This document shows, piece after piece, positions 1 to 9,304 of a DNA stretch of 32,395 nucleotides; the stretch's first letter is position 1; each line of letters opens with the position of its first letter. The DNA is from Chrysochromulina parva (taxonomy: Eukaryota > Haptophyta > Prymnesiales > Chrysochromulinaceae). The translations under genes were made by a program, and so were the position numbers. The notes beneath the pieces are model-generated. The model had not been told where the DNA came from. It saw only the letters and a list, made by a program, of their open reading frames with translations, and did no database searches. The DNA lies in contig PJAB01000244.1 in assembly GCA_002887195.1 (NCBI GenBank), positions 1-32,395 of the forward strand, read 5' to 3'.

Positions 1-230
1 CGCCAACGCCGCCCCCCCCGCCCCCCCCCCCTCTCCCAGTGTAAGGGCCGTACCGGTCATGTAACGGCACTTGCGTCAGTCGGGGCGAAGGGCCGCCTGT
101 CCGGGGAACCGCGAACCGGGGAGGGGTGGCACCCTTGGGTGGCATTCACCTAAGTTGCTGGTGCGGCGGCTTACATATAATGGCCGGTGCCTGCCTGGCG
201 TTGAGTACTCAGTAGATCAACTTGTGTGTT

Positions 231-318
231 GGTGCGGAGCCGTCCCTTGAGACGGTGGTATCTTGGTGAGCGCGGGGGACCGCGACGATCCGACGAATCA
301 CGAAACTGATTGACTGAC
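231..318 (+). repeat. dispersed repeat, copy A
   Basis: This copy shares in order the blocks GCGGAGCCGTCC, TTGAGACGGTGG, GGTGAGCGCGGGGG, ACCGCGACGA and GAAACTGATTGACTGAC with copies at 3727 (+), 28397 (+) and 31839 (-). About 12 extra bases separate the last two blocks here. No gene starts downstream on this strand. Function is unknown; it could be a short mobile element or a relocated promoter/leader. Confidence 0.7.
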
Positions 319-614
319 AAATGAAATGGTTGAAGGCCTGCGGGCTACAGGACCCCAGTAGGGGGACAGAGAACCAGCGGCTCTAGGAACCAGCGGAACC
401 AGCGGCTACAGAGAAGTACCACGCTGGCTCTAGAAGGCCGCTGGCCTCACTTTATAGCCTCTCAATTGGCTGGCGCGCTGGCCTTCAACCTCCTCATCCA
501 TTTTTCAGACCGAGGTGACCCGCTCGCCGCTCCTGGAGGTGGAATGATCCTCTTCAATGAAATTCCGGCCCGCGGTAGAAGGAAATAAGCCGTATAAGCC
601 CGCCTGTATGCTAT

Positions 615-712
615 AAGCCGACTGTAGCATACGTAGAGAGAACTTTCCTTATAGTTATTCGCCTAGACGAGTAACTTTGTAACTTACGTCTTACCAAGCC
701 GACTGTAGCATA
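615..712. repeat. 17-bp direct repeat pair
   Basis: AAGCCGACTGTAGCATA occurs exactly at 615-631 and 696-712. Related ATAAGCC words also occur from about 585. The segment between is AT-richer than its surroundings. No function is assigned. Confidence 0.75.
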
Positions 713-769
713 ATAGGCGAGATATCCGATATTTAGGACGTAAGAGTTACTGTACGTACACCCTACACG

Positions 770-787
770 GCGGAGGTACACCTCCGC
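770..787. repeat. 18-bp perfect palindrome
   Basis: The arms GCGGAGGT and ACCTCCGC flank two bases. No gene is near enough to assign a role. Confidence 0.6.
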
Positions 788-1364
788 TGGTTTACATGTA
801 TAGGGTTAGTTATATACCCCTACCGCGACTAACGCATCGCCACCTCCCCCCCCTTTTCCGCCGGCAGAGGTGACAGGTGAGTCCCCCCTAGAACCCGCCC
901 CTACCCCAAGTACCCGCCTGGCCCCCATGCCTCTCCGCGCTGGCGACGTGCACCAGGGCGGACATAATACCCCGGCTAATACCTCCCGCCTCCCTAGCGG
1001 TGGAACCAGCAGTACCCCTCTTGCTCCGCCTACCCCCCCCCACCCGGCCCCCATCCCCCCCTCTGCAGATAGATGAGACCCTGCCCCCACCCGCCTTCGA
1101 CACCGCGCCTTCCCCACCCCTGGCAGATTGAGACATCACCCGCCCCTACAACCCCCCGCCCAGCGTGTGCTAAGCGTGTGCATTCATATGCACAAATGCA
1201 CGAATATGCACGGCGCGCGCGCGAACCCTCACACGCGGGCGGCCCCGTGCTTATGATGATTTTCGTCCTTGGGGATGCATGTGGTCTCGATACGCCCTGT
1301 GGTTTCTGACTGAGGAGGGGACTCAAGTATACGCCACGGGGATCAAGCTTTACGTCTGGGCGCT

Positions 1365-2451
1365 CTAGAACTTGGTGGTGTTGCCGAGCTTGCCGAACTG
1401 GTACGAGTAGCTTGCTGCCACCACGACTGCACCGGCAATGGCGTTGCCAATAGTCGTGGGGATAAAATTTTTCACGATCGTGTCAGCGATGGACAGGTCG
1501 GCGCCGCCGAGCAGCCCAAGCGGCAACAGGAACATGTTGGCGACGACGTGCTCGAGGCCAACTGCGGGCACGAGACGCGCACAGCAGGCACAGCAACGTT
1601 ACGGGCAGGCGGGAGGCGAACATATGCGAGAGGGCGATGGTCCCGAGTCGAAATCAGGAACAGTTTCCAGGCGGGCACGGAACCTTTGGAAAGAAAGGGA
1701 GCATGGGGTGGACGTGTATGAGGTGCTCATGCGGTGCGTGCGTGCGGGCAGACTGCGTACTGGCCACAAACATCGAGGTCGGAAACCAAATGCCGACCAT
1801 CTTGCCTGCGAGGTCGCTGGCAGCGCCTGCCATGAACACGGCCATGACGGAGCACCAGTTGCACATGATCGCCTTGACGACGGTCGGCATAAATGCGCTA
1901 GAGCACTTTTTGATGGCGGTGGCGACGGCGAGATCCTGAGCGCCGCCGGACAGGATTCCAGTGTACTTCGCCGCGAGTGCGAGGAGTCCGCAGCCAATGA
2001 CGTTTCCGAAAAATGAGACGGACCAGGTCTTGACTAACTCATCAATCGAGATTAGCCCCTCGTACAGCGCTGCCGCCACGGAAGCGCTGTTGCCAGTGAA
2101 GAGCTGGCCACCCGACGAGAGGACCAACAGGAGGTTGACTGGGATGAGCGCCGCGAAGATCATTCTTTGCATGCCAGGATTGGATGAGGCGATGCCTGGG
2201 ATGTTGCCGGCTACGACTGTCGCGAGTAGCCCGGCCAACCCGACGTAGCCTCCGCCCATGATTGATTGGTGCAGAACCTTGGACACAGGCATCTTGGCGT
2301 TGTCGCGGCCCTTGCCGGCCATGAAATGGTACGCGTCCTTGGGGGTCTTGACCGACGACACATCGGTGACGGCGCCCCCGCCGCGGAATCTGAGCAGGGC
2401 GGGCCGAGCCTCAACCGAGACGGCCAGCAGGAGCACGAACGCGCGCATCAT
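1365..2451 (-). CDS. formate/nitrite transporter (FNT family), two exons
   Basis: This is an FNT-family pentameric channel protein that moves small monovalent anions such as formate or nitrite. Exon 1 is 2451-1761 and exon 2 is 1561-1365, with intron 1562-1760 (GTACGC...CCCGCAG). The join gives 295 residues and restores the family core: LFTGN at 117-121, CNW at 197-199, GIWFP near 220, then FVAIGLEHVVANMF, whose His235 matches the conserved pore histidine. Only splicing makes this last motif continuous, which is strong support for the intron. The N-terminus is a hydrophobic leader (about residues 3-15) followed by ARPALLRFRGGG, which suggests passage through the ER and then the plastid, as for algal plastid nitrite channels (NAR1 type). 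The substrate cannot be read from sequence. An oxalate/formate-type carrier lies upstream on the same strand. Confidence 0.9.
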
Positions 2452-2523
2452 GAATCGGGCGATGGATGTCTCGTCGGCAACACGAGGGAGCTTTGGGCTG
2501 CAGACCGTTGCAGCCGCTGCGAC

Positions 2524-2563
2524 CTAGTTAATTCTCGAGCAGGGAGATTTGTGACGAAAAGGA
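2524..2563 (-). promoter_or_regulatory. upstream block shared with the gene at 8491
   Basis: Read on the plus strand, CTAGTTAATTCTCG, GGAGATTT and TGACGAAAA follow each other here, ending about 110 bases upstream of the FNT start codon. The same three words, in the same order and orientation, lie at 8494-8556 directly upstream of the oxygenase start codon. A shared promoter or leader element is an inference. Confidence 0.35.
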
Positions 2564-3272
2564 TTCCTTCGCGATTTCTCGATTCTTTTGAACAAACACT
2601 ATTTCGGCGAACCTGACCTCAATTGACCTCGCGCCCCCGGGCCCCCGTCGTATAGTTATCGTATAGTGGGGCGTCAGCACTTTGATCTTTGCGGGTTTGC
2701 GCCAGATTTCCTTGCAAGATTTCCTGCCCCAGATGCCAGAAAGCCAGATGCTTCAAGATTTAGGTATCTGCAAGGGGTGTCGACGGGGGTGTAACGGCGA
2801 CGGGGGTGCTCTCGCGACTCGCGTCAGCGCTCAGCGGGGCAAGAACACCGGCAACTTGATATTTACCGTCAGTAGTATTATCAGTAGTACGCAGTAGTAG
2901 CGAAATAATCCCATGTCTAATCCAGGGTGCCAATCGACTCAGATCTCGGAACGTAGACCCCGGTCCCCCTTGCCCGATCCGCGGAAATTCGGTTTGCATC
3001 GGCAAAGCGAAGGCCGTGAAGAGCCCTTCCAACTTTGTTCACGAAATCCCTCGCGCACAGGCACGACCTAGTTTTTAACTGTGAGTTGGTGCCTTCCTCG
3101 TGCCTTCTACATGTATTATCCTCTCTGTGTGACACTCTCTCGAACTCGTCACAGTTTCACCGAGACACCGACTCCTTACCGAACAAGGCAGCTTTCATGA
3201 AGCGCTAGTTGCAAAAGCGTGGAGCCCTCAAAGCTGCCATCAACACCCACCCTCCCACCCATTGGGAAATTG

Positions 3273-3321
3273 GGATTCAAACCAGTGACCACATACGACA
3301 CCCCGCCCGACCGCCTTAACC
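3273..3321 (-). repeat. tRNA-like remnant, possible SINE head
   Basis: On the minus strand, GGTTAAGGCGG (rightmost) is followed 30-odd bases later by GGTTTGAATCC. These resemble part of the A-box region of tRNA-Ser/Leu and the B box. The stem pairing expected around the B box is poor and no acceptor stem is found, so this is not a working tRNA. It could be a tRNA-derived short element or chance. Confidence 0.2.
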
Positions 3322-3726
3322 GCCGTCTCTCGGCACCTCACACACCACAGCTGGGACTCAGAACTCGGCCCCACAGGGCCAGCTATCGAGGCTGTTTCTT
3401 ATTTAACATCCCTTGGAAGTGTGAAGCACAGATAAGACCGTTAGGAACGCTCCGAAATTAAACGTTTACATTGCTTCTAGGAAACGAGTCTAAAAACGAA
3501 ACTCGAAAGCGAAGCGTTGCGGATGATTCGTTTTACCGTAGCTCCGGGGCGGCTCACGGACATCGGCTCTTGCGTTTTGGCCTCTTGCTCACGGAGCGGG
3601 TACGGAGCGTGAGCGGGCACGGCCACACTCGAGGCCGAGCTCGCGTTCCCCGGCACAAGACCGGTTCGCAGACCGCCGGCCCCGCCCGCCCGCGCCGCGG
3701 GGGCGAGGGGACGTCAGGGGTGCAAG

Positions 3727-3809
3727 GGGAGCGGAGCCGTCCCTTCCTCCCTTGAGACGTTGGGGTGTGGTGAGCGCGGGGGGACCGCGACGAAACTCAC
3801 TCGACTCAG
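3727..3809 (+). repeat. dispersed repeat, copy B
   Basis: This copy contains GAGCGGAGCCGTCCCTT, CTTGAGACGTTGGGG, GGTGAGCGCGGGGGGACC and GCGACGAAACT in order. It matches copy A best at its left end and copy D (31839) at its right end. Neighbouring genes run on the other strand, so it is not an obvious promoter of either. Confidence 0.7.
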
Positions 3810-4279
3810 ATGCGGACTGGGACACGTGGCGGCATCCGGCATGCACGTGGGCCGTCGGGCGGGCCGTGGCGCGGGGCAGCGGGCACGGACCGCCCGCGGC
3901 CCGCGCGGGGGGCGACGGATCGGCCTGTTCCGCCCGCCGCCGCCCGCCCGCGCCGGTCGTGTCACACACGCGCTCTCACATCCCACAGACCACACCGATC
4001 CGAGTTTAGCCCATGTCGTGGCCATGTAGGGCCAACGACGTGCTGATAAACGCCGAAAGGGCCGCAGCGCAGAGCGCACCCGGACTACAGCCGAACAAGC
4101 CCTCATGTCCCTTCGACCCTGTGCACTTCCTATGAGCTATGTGTTGCGCATGCGCATGGCATCGCGGCCCACCGCCGAGTTTACCCAAGCGGCATCCGAG
4201 CAGATGCCCCGCCCACTCTTCAGCTGACCACCCCGCAGCCCGCGAAGGGTATAAGCCCACAAATCATGCTCGTCATCCT

Positions 4280-5773
4280 CTAGAGGGTCCTAGAGAGGGC
4301 CATCGCGACGAGCGGCGCGCATGAGAGCACGCCAAAGACGAGCTTCTCGCCGCCCATGGTCATGAGGAATTTGGTGACGTACGGCCCTCCGAGCGCGGCC
4401 AGGGCGAACGCCGAGAACATGAACCCGTACACGTTGGCGGCAGGCGACTTCCACTTGCGTCGCAGCGCCTCGCCAGGGAACATGGCAAAGGCGCCTCCCA
4501 TGCAGAAGAGCATCGTAACGGTGACGAAGCCGAAGCCGAGGCGCGTGGCGGAGAGGGTGAGATACGAGGCCATGCATGCCGCCTGCAGCGCCGTGAGCTC
4601 GAGGATTGTTCGCTTGAAGCCCAGCTTGTCGCTGCGAGTCCCCCAGAAGAACCGACCCGCCGCGTTGCCGAGCAGGGAGGCGAGACCGCCGATGAGGGAC
4701 AGGTACGCGTCGCCGTTGAGATGCGCACGGCGCACGCCGAAGAGCTTGTACGAGGAGGCAATGTTCAGCCCCGCGATCGCCGCGGAGATGATCATGAGCC
4801 ACATCGTGACGAACGGCTTCGAGGTGATGTCGGCAAGGAGCGAGTTACCGCCGCTGGCCGGAGCGGCCGATACAACCACTGCCGCTCCCTTCTCCGGCTC
4901 GGCCGCCGCCGGCGGCGGCACCTGGAACGACGCGCCGATCAAGCCGCACGCGAGGTAGATGCTCCCGAGCGTGCGCAGCAGCTTTGGCCAGGATGCGTAG
5001 ATGGACGCCGGAAAGAGGCCGCCCACCGGGTTGATCCCGGTGGGGTTGACGATGGCAGTTGCGAGCTTGTTGAAGAAGAAGGCGGAGGCACCCATGCCGA
5101 AGATGACCGCGCCCGACACGCCGCCTTTTGACTTGGGGAACCACTTTGTGCCCGTCAGGATGGGCATCTGGTAGGCAATGCCGACACCCAGGCCGAACAT
5201 GACGCAGAAGAAGGGTACGAAGGTGGCGAGCGAGGTGGCATATGAGGCGAGGATGACGCCAGAGCCCATGAGGACGGAGCCCAGCAGTGCAGTCTTGCGC
5301 GCGCCCAAAATCGGATACAGGTACGGGCCGATCGGCATGCCGATCGTCTGCGCCATGATAGTGTAGGCCAGCACGAACTGGGCATCGGGCACGCCGGTGG
5401 CAGCAGCAGCGCCAGCCCAGTATTTGAGCTCAGGCGGCATGTACGACAACAAGTTGCCCCAGCAGTACATAGAACCGCACGATAGGTGCATGCCTGCGCC
5501 GGCAGCGACTCCGATCAGCCCACGCCATCGAATGGGCGCCTTCTCCTTAGTCAAGGCGATCTCTGTGCCCACCTTCTCGTCGTCGGCGGCGGCAGAGAAT
5601 TCGGCTGGCGATGTTCTAAGAGTGGCGATGGTCGGGGCATTGATGAAGTGCAGCGCTGAATAACGTGTGCCGCTCCAAGCATCGGCGAAACCGAGCGAGA
5701 AGAGCGCGACAGACACCGAGTGCTTTAGCATTCTCCACCGAGAGATTCGCGCAGGATTCGGCGGAGATGCCAT
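4280..5773 (-). CDS. major-facilitator transporter, oxalate/formate antiporter-like
   Basis: This is a 497-residue, 12-helix membrane carrier in one exon. The first half has LSCGSMYCWGNLLSYMPPE near 97-115, GARKTALLGS at 157-166 (the usual cytoplasmic loop after helix 2), and GTKWFPKSKGGVSG at 208-221, a hallmark of the oxalate:formate antiporter branch. The second half repeats the loop signature as GRFFWGTRSDKLGFKR at 373-388. A proline/alanine-rich linker (about 285-310) joins the halves. About 80 residues precede the first clear core helix and include a hydrophobic segment (18-30), possibly a targeting leader. The start is the ATG at 5773-5771. The family moves organic anions such as oxalate, formate or pyruvate; the substrate here is unknown. 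It is divergent from the SET/MYND gene, 188 bp away. Confidence 0.85.
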   Translation of the reverse strand: MASPPNPARISRWRMLKHSVSVALFSLGFADAWSGTRYSALHFINAPTIATLRTSPAEFSAAADDEKVGTEIALTKEKAPIRWRGLIGVAAGAGMHLSCGSMYCWGNLLSYMPPELKYWAGAAAATGVPDAQFVLAYTIMAQTIGMPIGPYLYPILGARKTALLGSVLMGSGVILASYATSLATFVPFFCVMFGLGVGIAYQMPILTGTKWFPKSKGGVSGAVIFGMGASAFFFNKLATAIVNPTGINPVGGLFPASIYASWPKLLRTLGSIYLACGLIGASFQVPPPAAAEPEKGAAVVVSAAPASGGNSLLADITSKPFVTMWLMIISAAIAGLNIASSYKLFGVRRAHLNGDAYLSLIGGLASLLGNAAGRFFWGTRSDKLGFKRTILELTALQAACMASYLTLSATRLGFGFVTVTMLFCMGGAFAMFPGEALRRKWKSPAANVYGFMFSAFALAALGGPYVTKFLMTMGGEKLVFGVLSCAPLVAMALSRTL

Positions 5774-5961
5774 ACTGAAAACTTCCCCACCTGTTTCCGT
5801 AATAGGCTGTTTAGCGGAATAAACCTGTCATGCTCACGGAAGGCGCCGTATCGGTCTCCCTCCCATGCGCCCAGCCTTGGCGAGAGGAGGCGGCGTAGCG
5901 TAGGTTCCTACTCCGCAGCCGAGAAGGCGCCTGACCCCCGCTCGTGTGTGGCGGCGTGCGG
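5774..5961. promoter_or_regulatory. divergent intergenic region (MFS / SET-MYND)
   Basis: These 188 bp separate two divergently read genes, so promoters for both must lie here or overlap the genes. An in-frame TGA at 5932 shows that the plus-strand gene cannot start further upstream without an intron. I see no clear TATA motif. Confidence 0.5.
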
Positions 5962-6999
5962 ATGAACACGTTGCACGAACTCGCTCAAGAGTGTGGCTGG
6001 TGCTATGCGCAGGTCGAGAAGATGCTGCGCTGCGGTAAGTGTAAGAAGCGTTCGTACTGCTCCAAAGCCTGCCAGCTCAACGACTGGAAGCTCGGACTTC
6101 ACAAACAATGGTGCGGTAACTCTGGTGAGTTCGGACACGATGTTGTGGCCCGGTCAACGATTGACGGCCAATTTGGCATGTTTGCGACACGCCACTTTGC
6201 CCGTGGTGCGAAGCTCTTGGTCGAGCGTTGGGCTGCCACCAAGAAAGGGACGAGCCTCTCCGATTCGGACATATCGGAGGGCATGCGGCAGGCCGCAGTC
6301 AAGCTGATGCCGCGTGAGACGAGCGATGTGGCATCCAAATTCAAGCTCAATGCCTTTGAAACGCCCGACGGATCCGAGGGCCTTTACATTCACTTTGCGT
6401 ATGCCAACCACTCCTGCATGCCTAATGCGTCGCACCACAGCATCACTTCTCCAATAGGGCTCAAGATCCTTGTGGCAAGCCGTGCGATTGAGCCTGACGA
6501 AGAGGTATGCATTCAGTACGTGAGCGTTGAAGGTGAGGCGAAGCTCGCACAGCGTGGCCAACCGATCGGCTCCGTCTTTCGCGAGTGGTGGGGCTTTGAG
6601 TGCGAGTGCGTAGCATGCAAGACGCCCGCCTTGCGAGCCGAGCTCACACGCATGTGCGAACTGGACAGCGCCATTGTCGCGTGCACCGCGTCCGACGTGC
6701 GCGAGCCCGAAGGCCCTCGCCGCTTCGATGAGGCTTTGCGCCAAGGTGCCGAGTTGATCTCTCTCTATGACGAGCTCGGCGTCTCCCCCGCCCACTATGT
6801 TCGAACGTACCACTTGCTTTTCCAGCTGGGCGTGACGCGACGGACGACGCTAGCGCAGGCGCGCAAGTACATCCAACTTGCCTGGGAGAATCAGCTGCTG
6901 CTTGTTGGGCGTGAGACTGTGTGCGAAGAGGCCTCACGGCTGGCTGAGCTCGTTCGGGCGCCTGAGACTCATCAGGCTTACCTGGCGGGTGAGGCGTGA
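5962..6999 (+). CDS. SET and MYND domain protein (SMYD-like lysine methyltransferase)
   Basis: This is a 345-residue protein in one exon, a predicted protein-lysine methyltransferase using S-adenosylmethionine, acting in nucleus or cytosol. A complete MYND zinc finger opens it: Cys11, 14, 24, 27, 33, 37, His47 and Cys51 in the classic spacing. The split SET domain follows: FGMFATRHFARG at 71-82, NHSCMPN at 149-155 (cofactor-binding), PDEEVCIQY at 178-186 with the catalytic-type tyrosine, and a CxCxxC post-SET zinc site at 214-219. The last 120 residues are helical. The start is the ATG at 5962; an in-frame stop lies 30 bp upstream. At 345 residues it is shorter than most animal SMYD proteins (about 430-490). 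The target protein cannot be inferred. Confidence 0.92.
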   Translation: MNTLHELAQECGWCYAQVEKMLRCGKCKKRSYCSKACQLNDWKLGLHKQWCGNSGEFGHDVVARSTIDGQFGMFATRHFARGAKLLVERWAATKKGTSLSDSDISEGMRQAAVKLMPRETSDVASKFKLNAFETPDGSEGLYIHFAYANHSCMPNASHHSITSPIGLKILVASRAIEPDEEVCIQYVSVEGEAKLAQRGQPIGSVFREWWGFECECVACKTPALRAELTRMCELDSAIVACTASDVREPEGPRRFDEALRQGAELISLYDELGVSPAHYVRTYHLLFQLGVTRRTTLAQARKYIQLAWENQLLLVGRETVCEEASRLAELVRAPETHQAYLAGEA

Positions 7000-7324
7000 C
7001 GCGATGCGTGGCCGCGCGGGTGCGGCGGTCAGGCGGCGGCCCGTCGGGCGGCTATGCCCGTGGCCGGTAAGTTGCGAAAAATACGAAACTGGAATCATTC
7101 TTCATGGCAGATCCGAGTACCGAGATCGTCCGCTCGTTCGACACGTAATTTCAAATTTAAATTTCGGCGCGCGCGCGCCGGCGCGGCGGGGGCCACGACC
7201 TCACCGTCCGGGGACAAGGGACATGCACATGGTACGCGATCCGGGCGTTCGGGATTGAACGCTCGCTAAAGCTCTGAGCTCTAAGCTGGCAGCTTAAAGC
7301 TCACACTGCATCGCGGTCGAAAAC
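7000..7324. other. convergent intergenic region with palindromes
   Basis: This lies between the ends of two converging genes and holds no gene. An AT-rich TTTCAAATTTAAATTTCG run is followed directly by the 16-bp palindrome CGGCGCGCGCGCGCCG. A hairpin with arms TAAGCTG (7282-7288) and CAGCTTA (7290-7296) lies near the oxygenase stop. Roles in 3' end formation are possible but unproven. Confidence 0.5.
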
Positions 7325-8491
7325 TTACGGTGAGATCAACTGTGGCGCCTCACAAGGCCGCCGATCCCACGCACCCGGTCCAAACTTGATGAACGCATCT
7401 CGCTCGGCGTGCTGCAGATTCTCGATGCTGTAGTACTGTCCAGTAGCCGCGCTGCTGGGCTGCTCGTAAGCGCAGCCGATAAAGCCCACCAGAAGGTAGC
7501 GCTCGCCGCGGGTGATTGGCTTCCCACAGTGGCGCAAGTCGCCGCTATGCGCGATGGCCGACCCTCGCGGCGGCCGGACTCGTTGGCAAGTGAGCTCAAA
7601 GTAGGTTCCTCCGCCATCAAAGTCTGCCGGATCGTTGAGGAGGATATTGACTGAGAATAGGCTGCCATCTGCATGCATCGGCAGTTCGCGCTGCTCGCCA
7701 GGTAGGCAGCCGTAACGGACCACGAACAGGTCACGGAAGTGGAGAGCCTCGGGCAAGCAGGCGCTACCGGGCATGAAGAGGGGCATGAGCGGGCGGAGCA
7801 ATTTGTTGAAGATGGTAGCGCGAACCCACGCTTCGCATGTGTCGCCGAGGTCTGCAAGTGGCAGGTCCGTTGTGGCGTTGGCGTAGTGACGTTGGCGATT
7901 CCAGCCACGTCGGCGGACTGCAGCGGCGACGGCTCGAAGTATCTCAGAGCACTCGGCGGCTGTGAAGACACCGATCTGCCAAATGCGAGTTTCATGCCTT
8001 GGCAACTGCCGCACAGGCACGAGCCCGTCGTCGCTTTCGTCGCTCTCGTCGCTCTCGTCGTTCTCCTCGCTCTCCTCGCTCTCGATTCTATGCTTTTGTT
8101 CTTGCTCCGGTAACGCTTTCAGACATATTTCTTGGAGCACCATCCTCGCCGCGAGCTCACTAGCGCGACGTTCGGGCCCGGTGCGAATGCGCTCGAGTAC
8201 GTGCATGTCTACATCTGCTGCATACAGGTGCTCATCTGTGATGAGCACCGTCTCGCCACCGTCGGCTTCAGTTAAACGAACAGATATGAGGTCACCCTGC
8301 ATAGGAGGCCAGCCTCCATAAGACCATCCAGCATTTACCACGGTGCCGAGTTTCCCACCATGTGCAATTGAATGTCCCTGGTGGTTGAGGTGGATGCAAA
8401 CAGGCTGGCCGATGGGAAATCTGGATCGCATCGAGCGCCAGCATGTGTCGAGAGCGCGTGCGTACGCGGCCAGCACGAAAGACTCGCTCAT
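7325..8491 (-). CDS. prolyl-4-hydroxylase-like 2-oxoglutarate/Fe(II) oxygenase
   Basis: This is a 388-residue single-exon protein whose C-terminal half (about 165-345) is a double-stranded beta-helix oxygenase of the prolyl-4-hydroxylase type. The iron ligands are His273 and Asp275 (PMHADGS) and His321 (LRHCGKP); Arg331, ten residues on, is the likely 2-oxoglutarate anchor, replacing the lysine of classical prolyl hydroxylases. GGGTYFE at 293-299 fits the core strand. The N-terminal part (about 26-100) is a small beta-rich segment I do not recognise, and a Glu/Ser/Asp tract (137-155, ESD repeats) links the two. No signal peptide is seen, so it probably acts in cytosol or nucleus rather than on collagen-like ER substrates. 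The start is ATG at 8491-8489. The substrate is unknown. Confidence 0.87.
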   Translation of the reverse strand: MSESFVLAAYARALDTCWRSMRSRFPIGQPVCIHLNHQGHSIAHGGKLGTVVNAGWSYGGWPPMQGDLISVRLTEADGGETVLITDEHLYAADVDMHVLERIRTGPERRASELAARMVLQEICLKALPEQEQKHRIESEESEENDESDESDESDDGLVPVRQLPRHETRIWQIGVFTAAECSEILRAVAAAVRRRGWNRQRHYANATTDLPLADLGDTCEAWVRATIFNKLLRPLMPLFMPGSACLPEALHFRDLFVVRYGCLPGEQRELPMHADGSLFSVNILLNDPADFDGGGTYFELTCQRVRPPRGSAIAHSGDLRHCGKPITRGERYLLVGFIGCAYEQPSSAATGQYYSIENLQHAERDAFIKFGPGAWDRRPCEAPQLISP

Positions 8492-9304
8492 GTCCTAGTT
8501 TTTTTCTCGCGGAGATTTCTTGGGAGAAAGTAGTGATTTTTGACGAAAAAATAGTAGAAAGTACCGGAGACCCCCAGCGGTGTCTGCGGTCTCCAAAACC
8601 ACATGATTGATGTTCACACAGGTTGCAAATATGCAAAAACGTCCATTGAAAAACGTCAAACCGTTGCAACCCGTTTTTAGCAACCCGAACCCAATTGCCC
8701 GAACCCCACAGGGAGCACTGTCACCGATTGAGACCCCCTCTCAAAACTCGATTCTCAAACTACAGATCGAGAACCCATAAAGTTGCCATAAAGATTTAAC
8801 CACGCCCGTACCCCGCAGCACGTCGATCGGTCGATACGACACGTACGCGACACGCCCCGGCGAGGCCTCTTTGAGAGCCTGAGAGAGACTCTCTCAACCG
8901 CAAAAGGACCGGACCCTGGACTGGACAGTGTTGAGTCGACGCAACGAGCCGCCGTGTCCAACTTCCAAGGAACGTCCTGTATACAACGCAGTCGGACTCA
9001 AGTTCACACGCTCTCCACATGCTTCATGCTCCAAGTCCATCTCCTCGCAGGTTCCTCGCAGGCGACATGTGGCAAGCACGCGCATGCTGCACTGGGTGCA
9101 TCGCAACAGGCCAACTGTCAGACGGGACCCACCGAATCTCACAAGGCCTGCAGCGTGCTGGAGCTCGACCGTCGAACGTCTAGATGCGGCAAGCGGTCGC
9201 CGTCTGTTGGCTCGGTTTCCCCACAGTCGGTTTCCCCACTTCGTGGACCGTGCGCCAGCTCTCGCGAGATGAGCACGGTCGCGAGCTTGCCCAGACCATC
9301 ACAA
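8492..9304. other. intergenic stretch upstream of the oxygenase gene
   Basis: No gene is supported. The first 70 bases are A/T-rich and carry the word series shared with the FNT upstream region (8494-8556). A hairpin with 7-bp arms GGAGACC (8566-8572) and GGTCTCC (8588-8594) follows. The rest is unremarkable apart from a CGGTTTCCCCAC duplication near 9213-9240. Confidence 0.55.
8494..8556 (-). promoter_or_regulatory. upstream block shared with the FNT gene
   Basis: Plus-strand words CTAGTTTTTTTCTCG, GGAGATTT and TTGACGAAAA lie in the order seen at 2524-2563, here ending directly at the start codon region. The middle part is about 20 bases longer than in the other copy. A common promoter or leader is inferred. 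Confidence 0.35.

Larger units (their letters stand above)
1..1364. other. gene-free stretch at left end
   Basis: I see no convincing coding region on either strand. The short open frames are GC-driven and resemble no family. The stretch holds one copy of the dispersed repeat (231-318), three short ACCAGCGG repeats near 375-410, a 17-bp direct repeat (615-631 and 696-712), a perfect palindrome (770-787), and a strongly C-rich tract from about 841 to 1160. The 3' end of the FNT gene follows at 1365 on the minus strand. Confidence 0.6.
2452..4279. other. intergenic stretch without a supported gene
   Basis: The stretch lies upstream of the FNT gene and beyond the 3' end of the MFS gene. It holds an A/T-rich block near 2522-2570 shared with the upstream region of the oxygenase gene at 8491, CAGTAGTA-like repeats near 2868-2900, a tRNA-like remnant (3273-3321), the second dispersed repeat copy (3727-3809) and a very GC-rich low-complexity part (3600-3960). 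Open frames here have no recognisable motifs. Confidence 0.55.

Noticed and set aside
841..1160. Coding exon in the C-rich tract
   Set aside because: Overlapping open frames on both strands reflect base bias; proteins would be Pro- or Gly-rich low complexity with no motif.
1438..2016. 192-residue plus-strand frame across the FNT gene
   Set aside because: It is the antisense shadow of the spliced FNT gene and has no recognisable domain.
2760..3032. 90-residue minus-strand open frame upstream of FNT
   Set aside because: No motifs and no family resemblance; within the expected length of chance frames in GC-rich DNA.
3255..3350. Functional tRNA gene on the minus strand
   Set aside because: The T-stem pairs only at two positions and no acceptor stem matches, so only box-like words remain.
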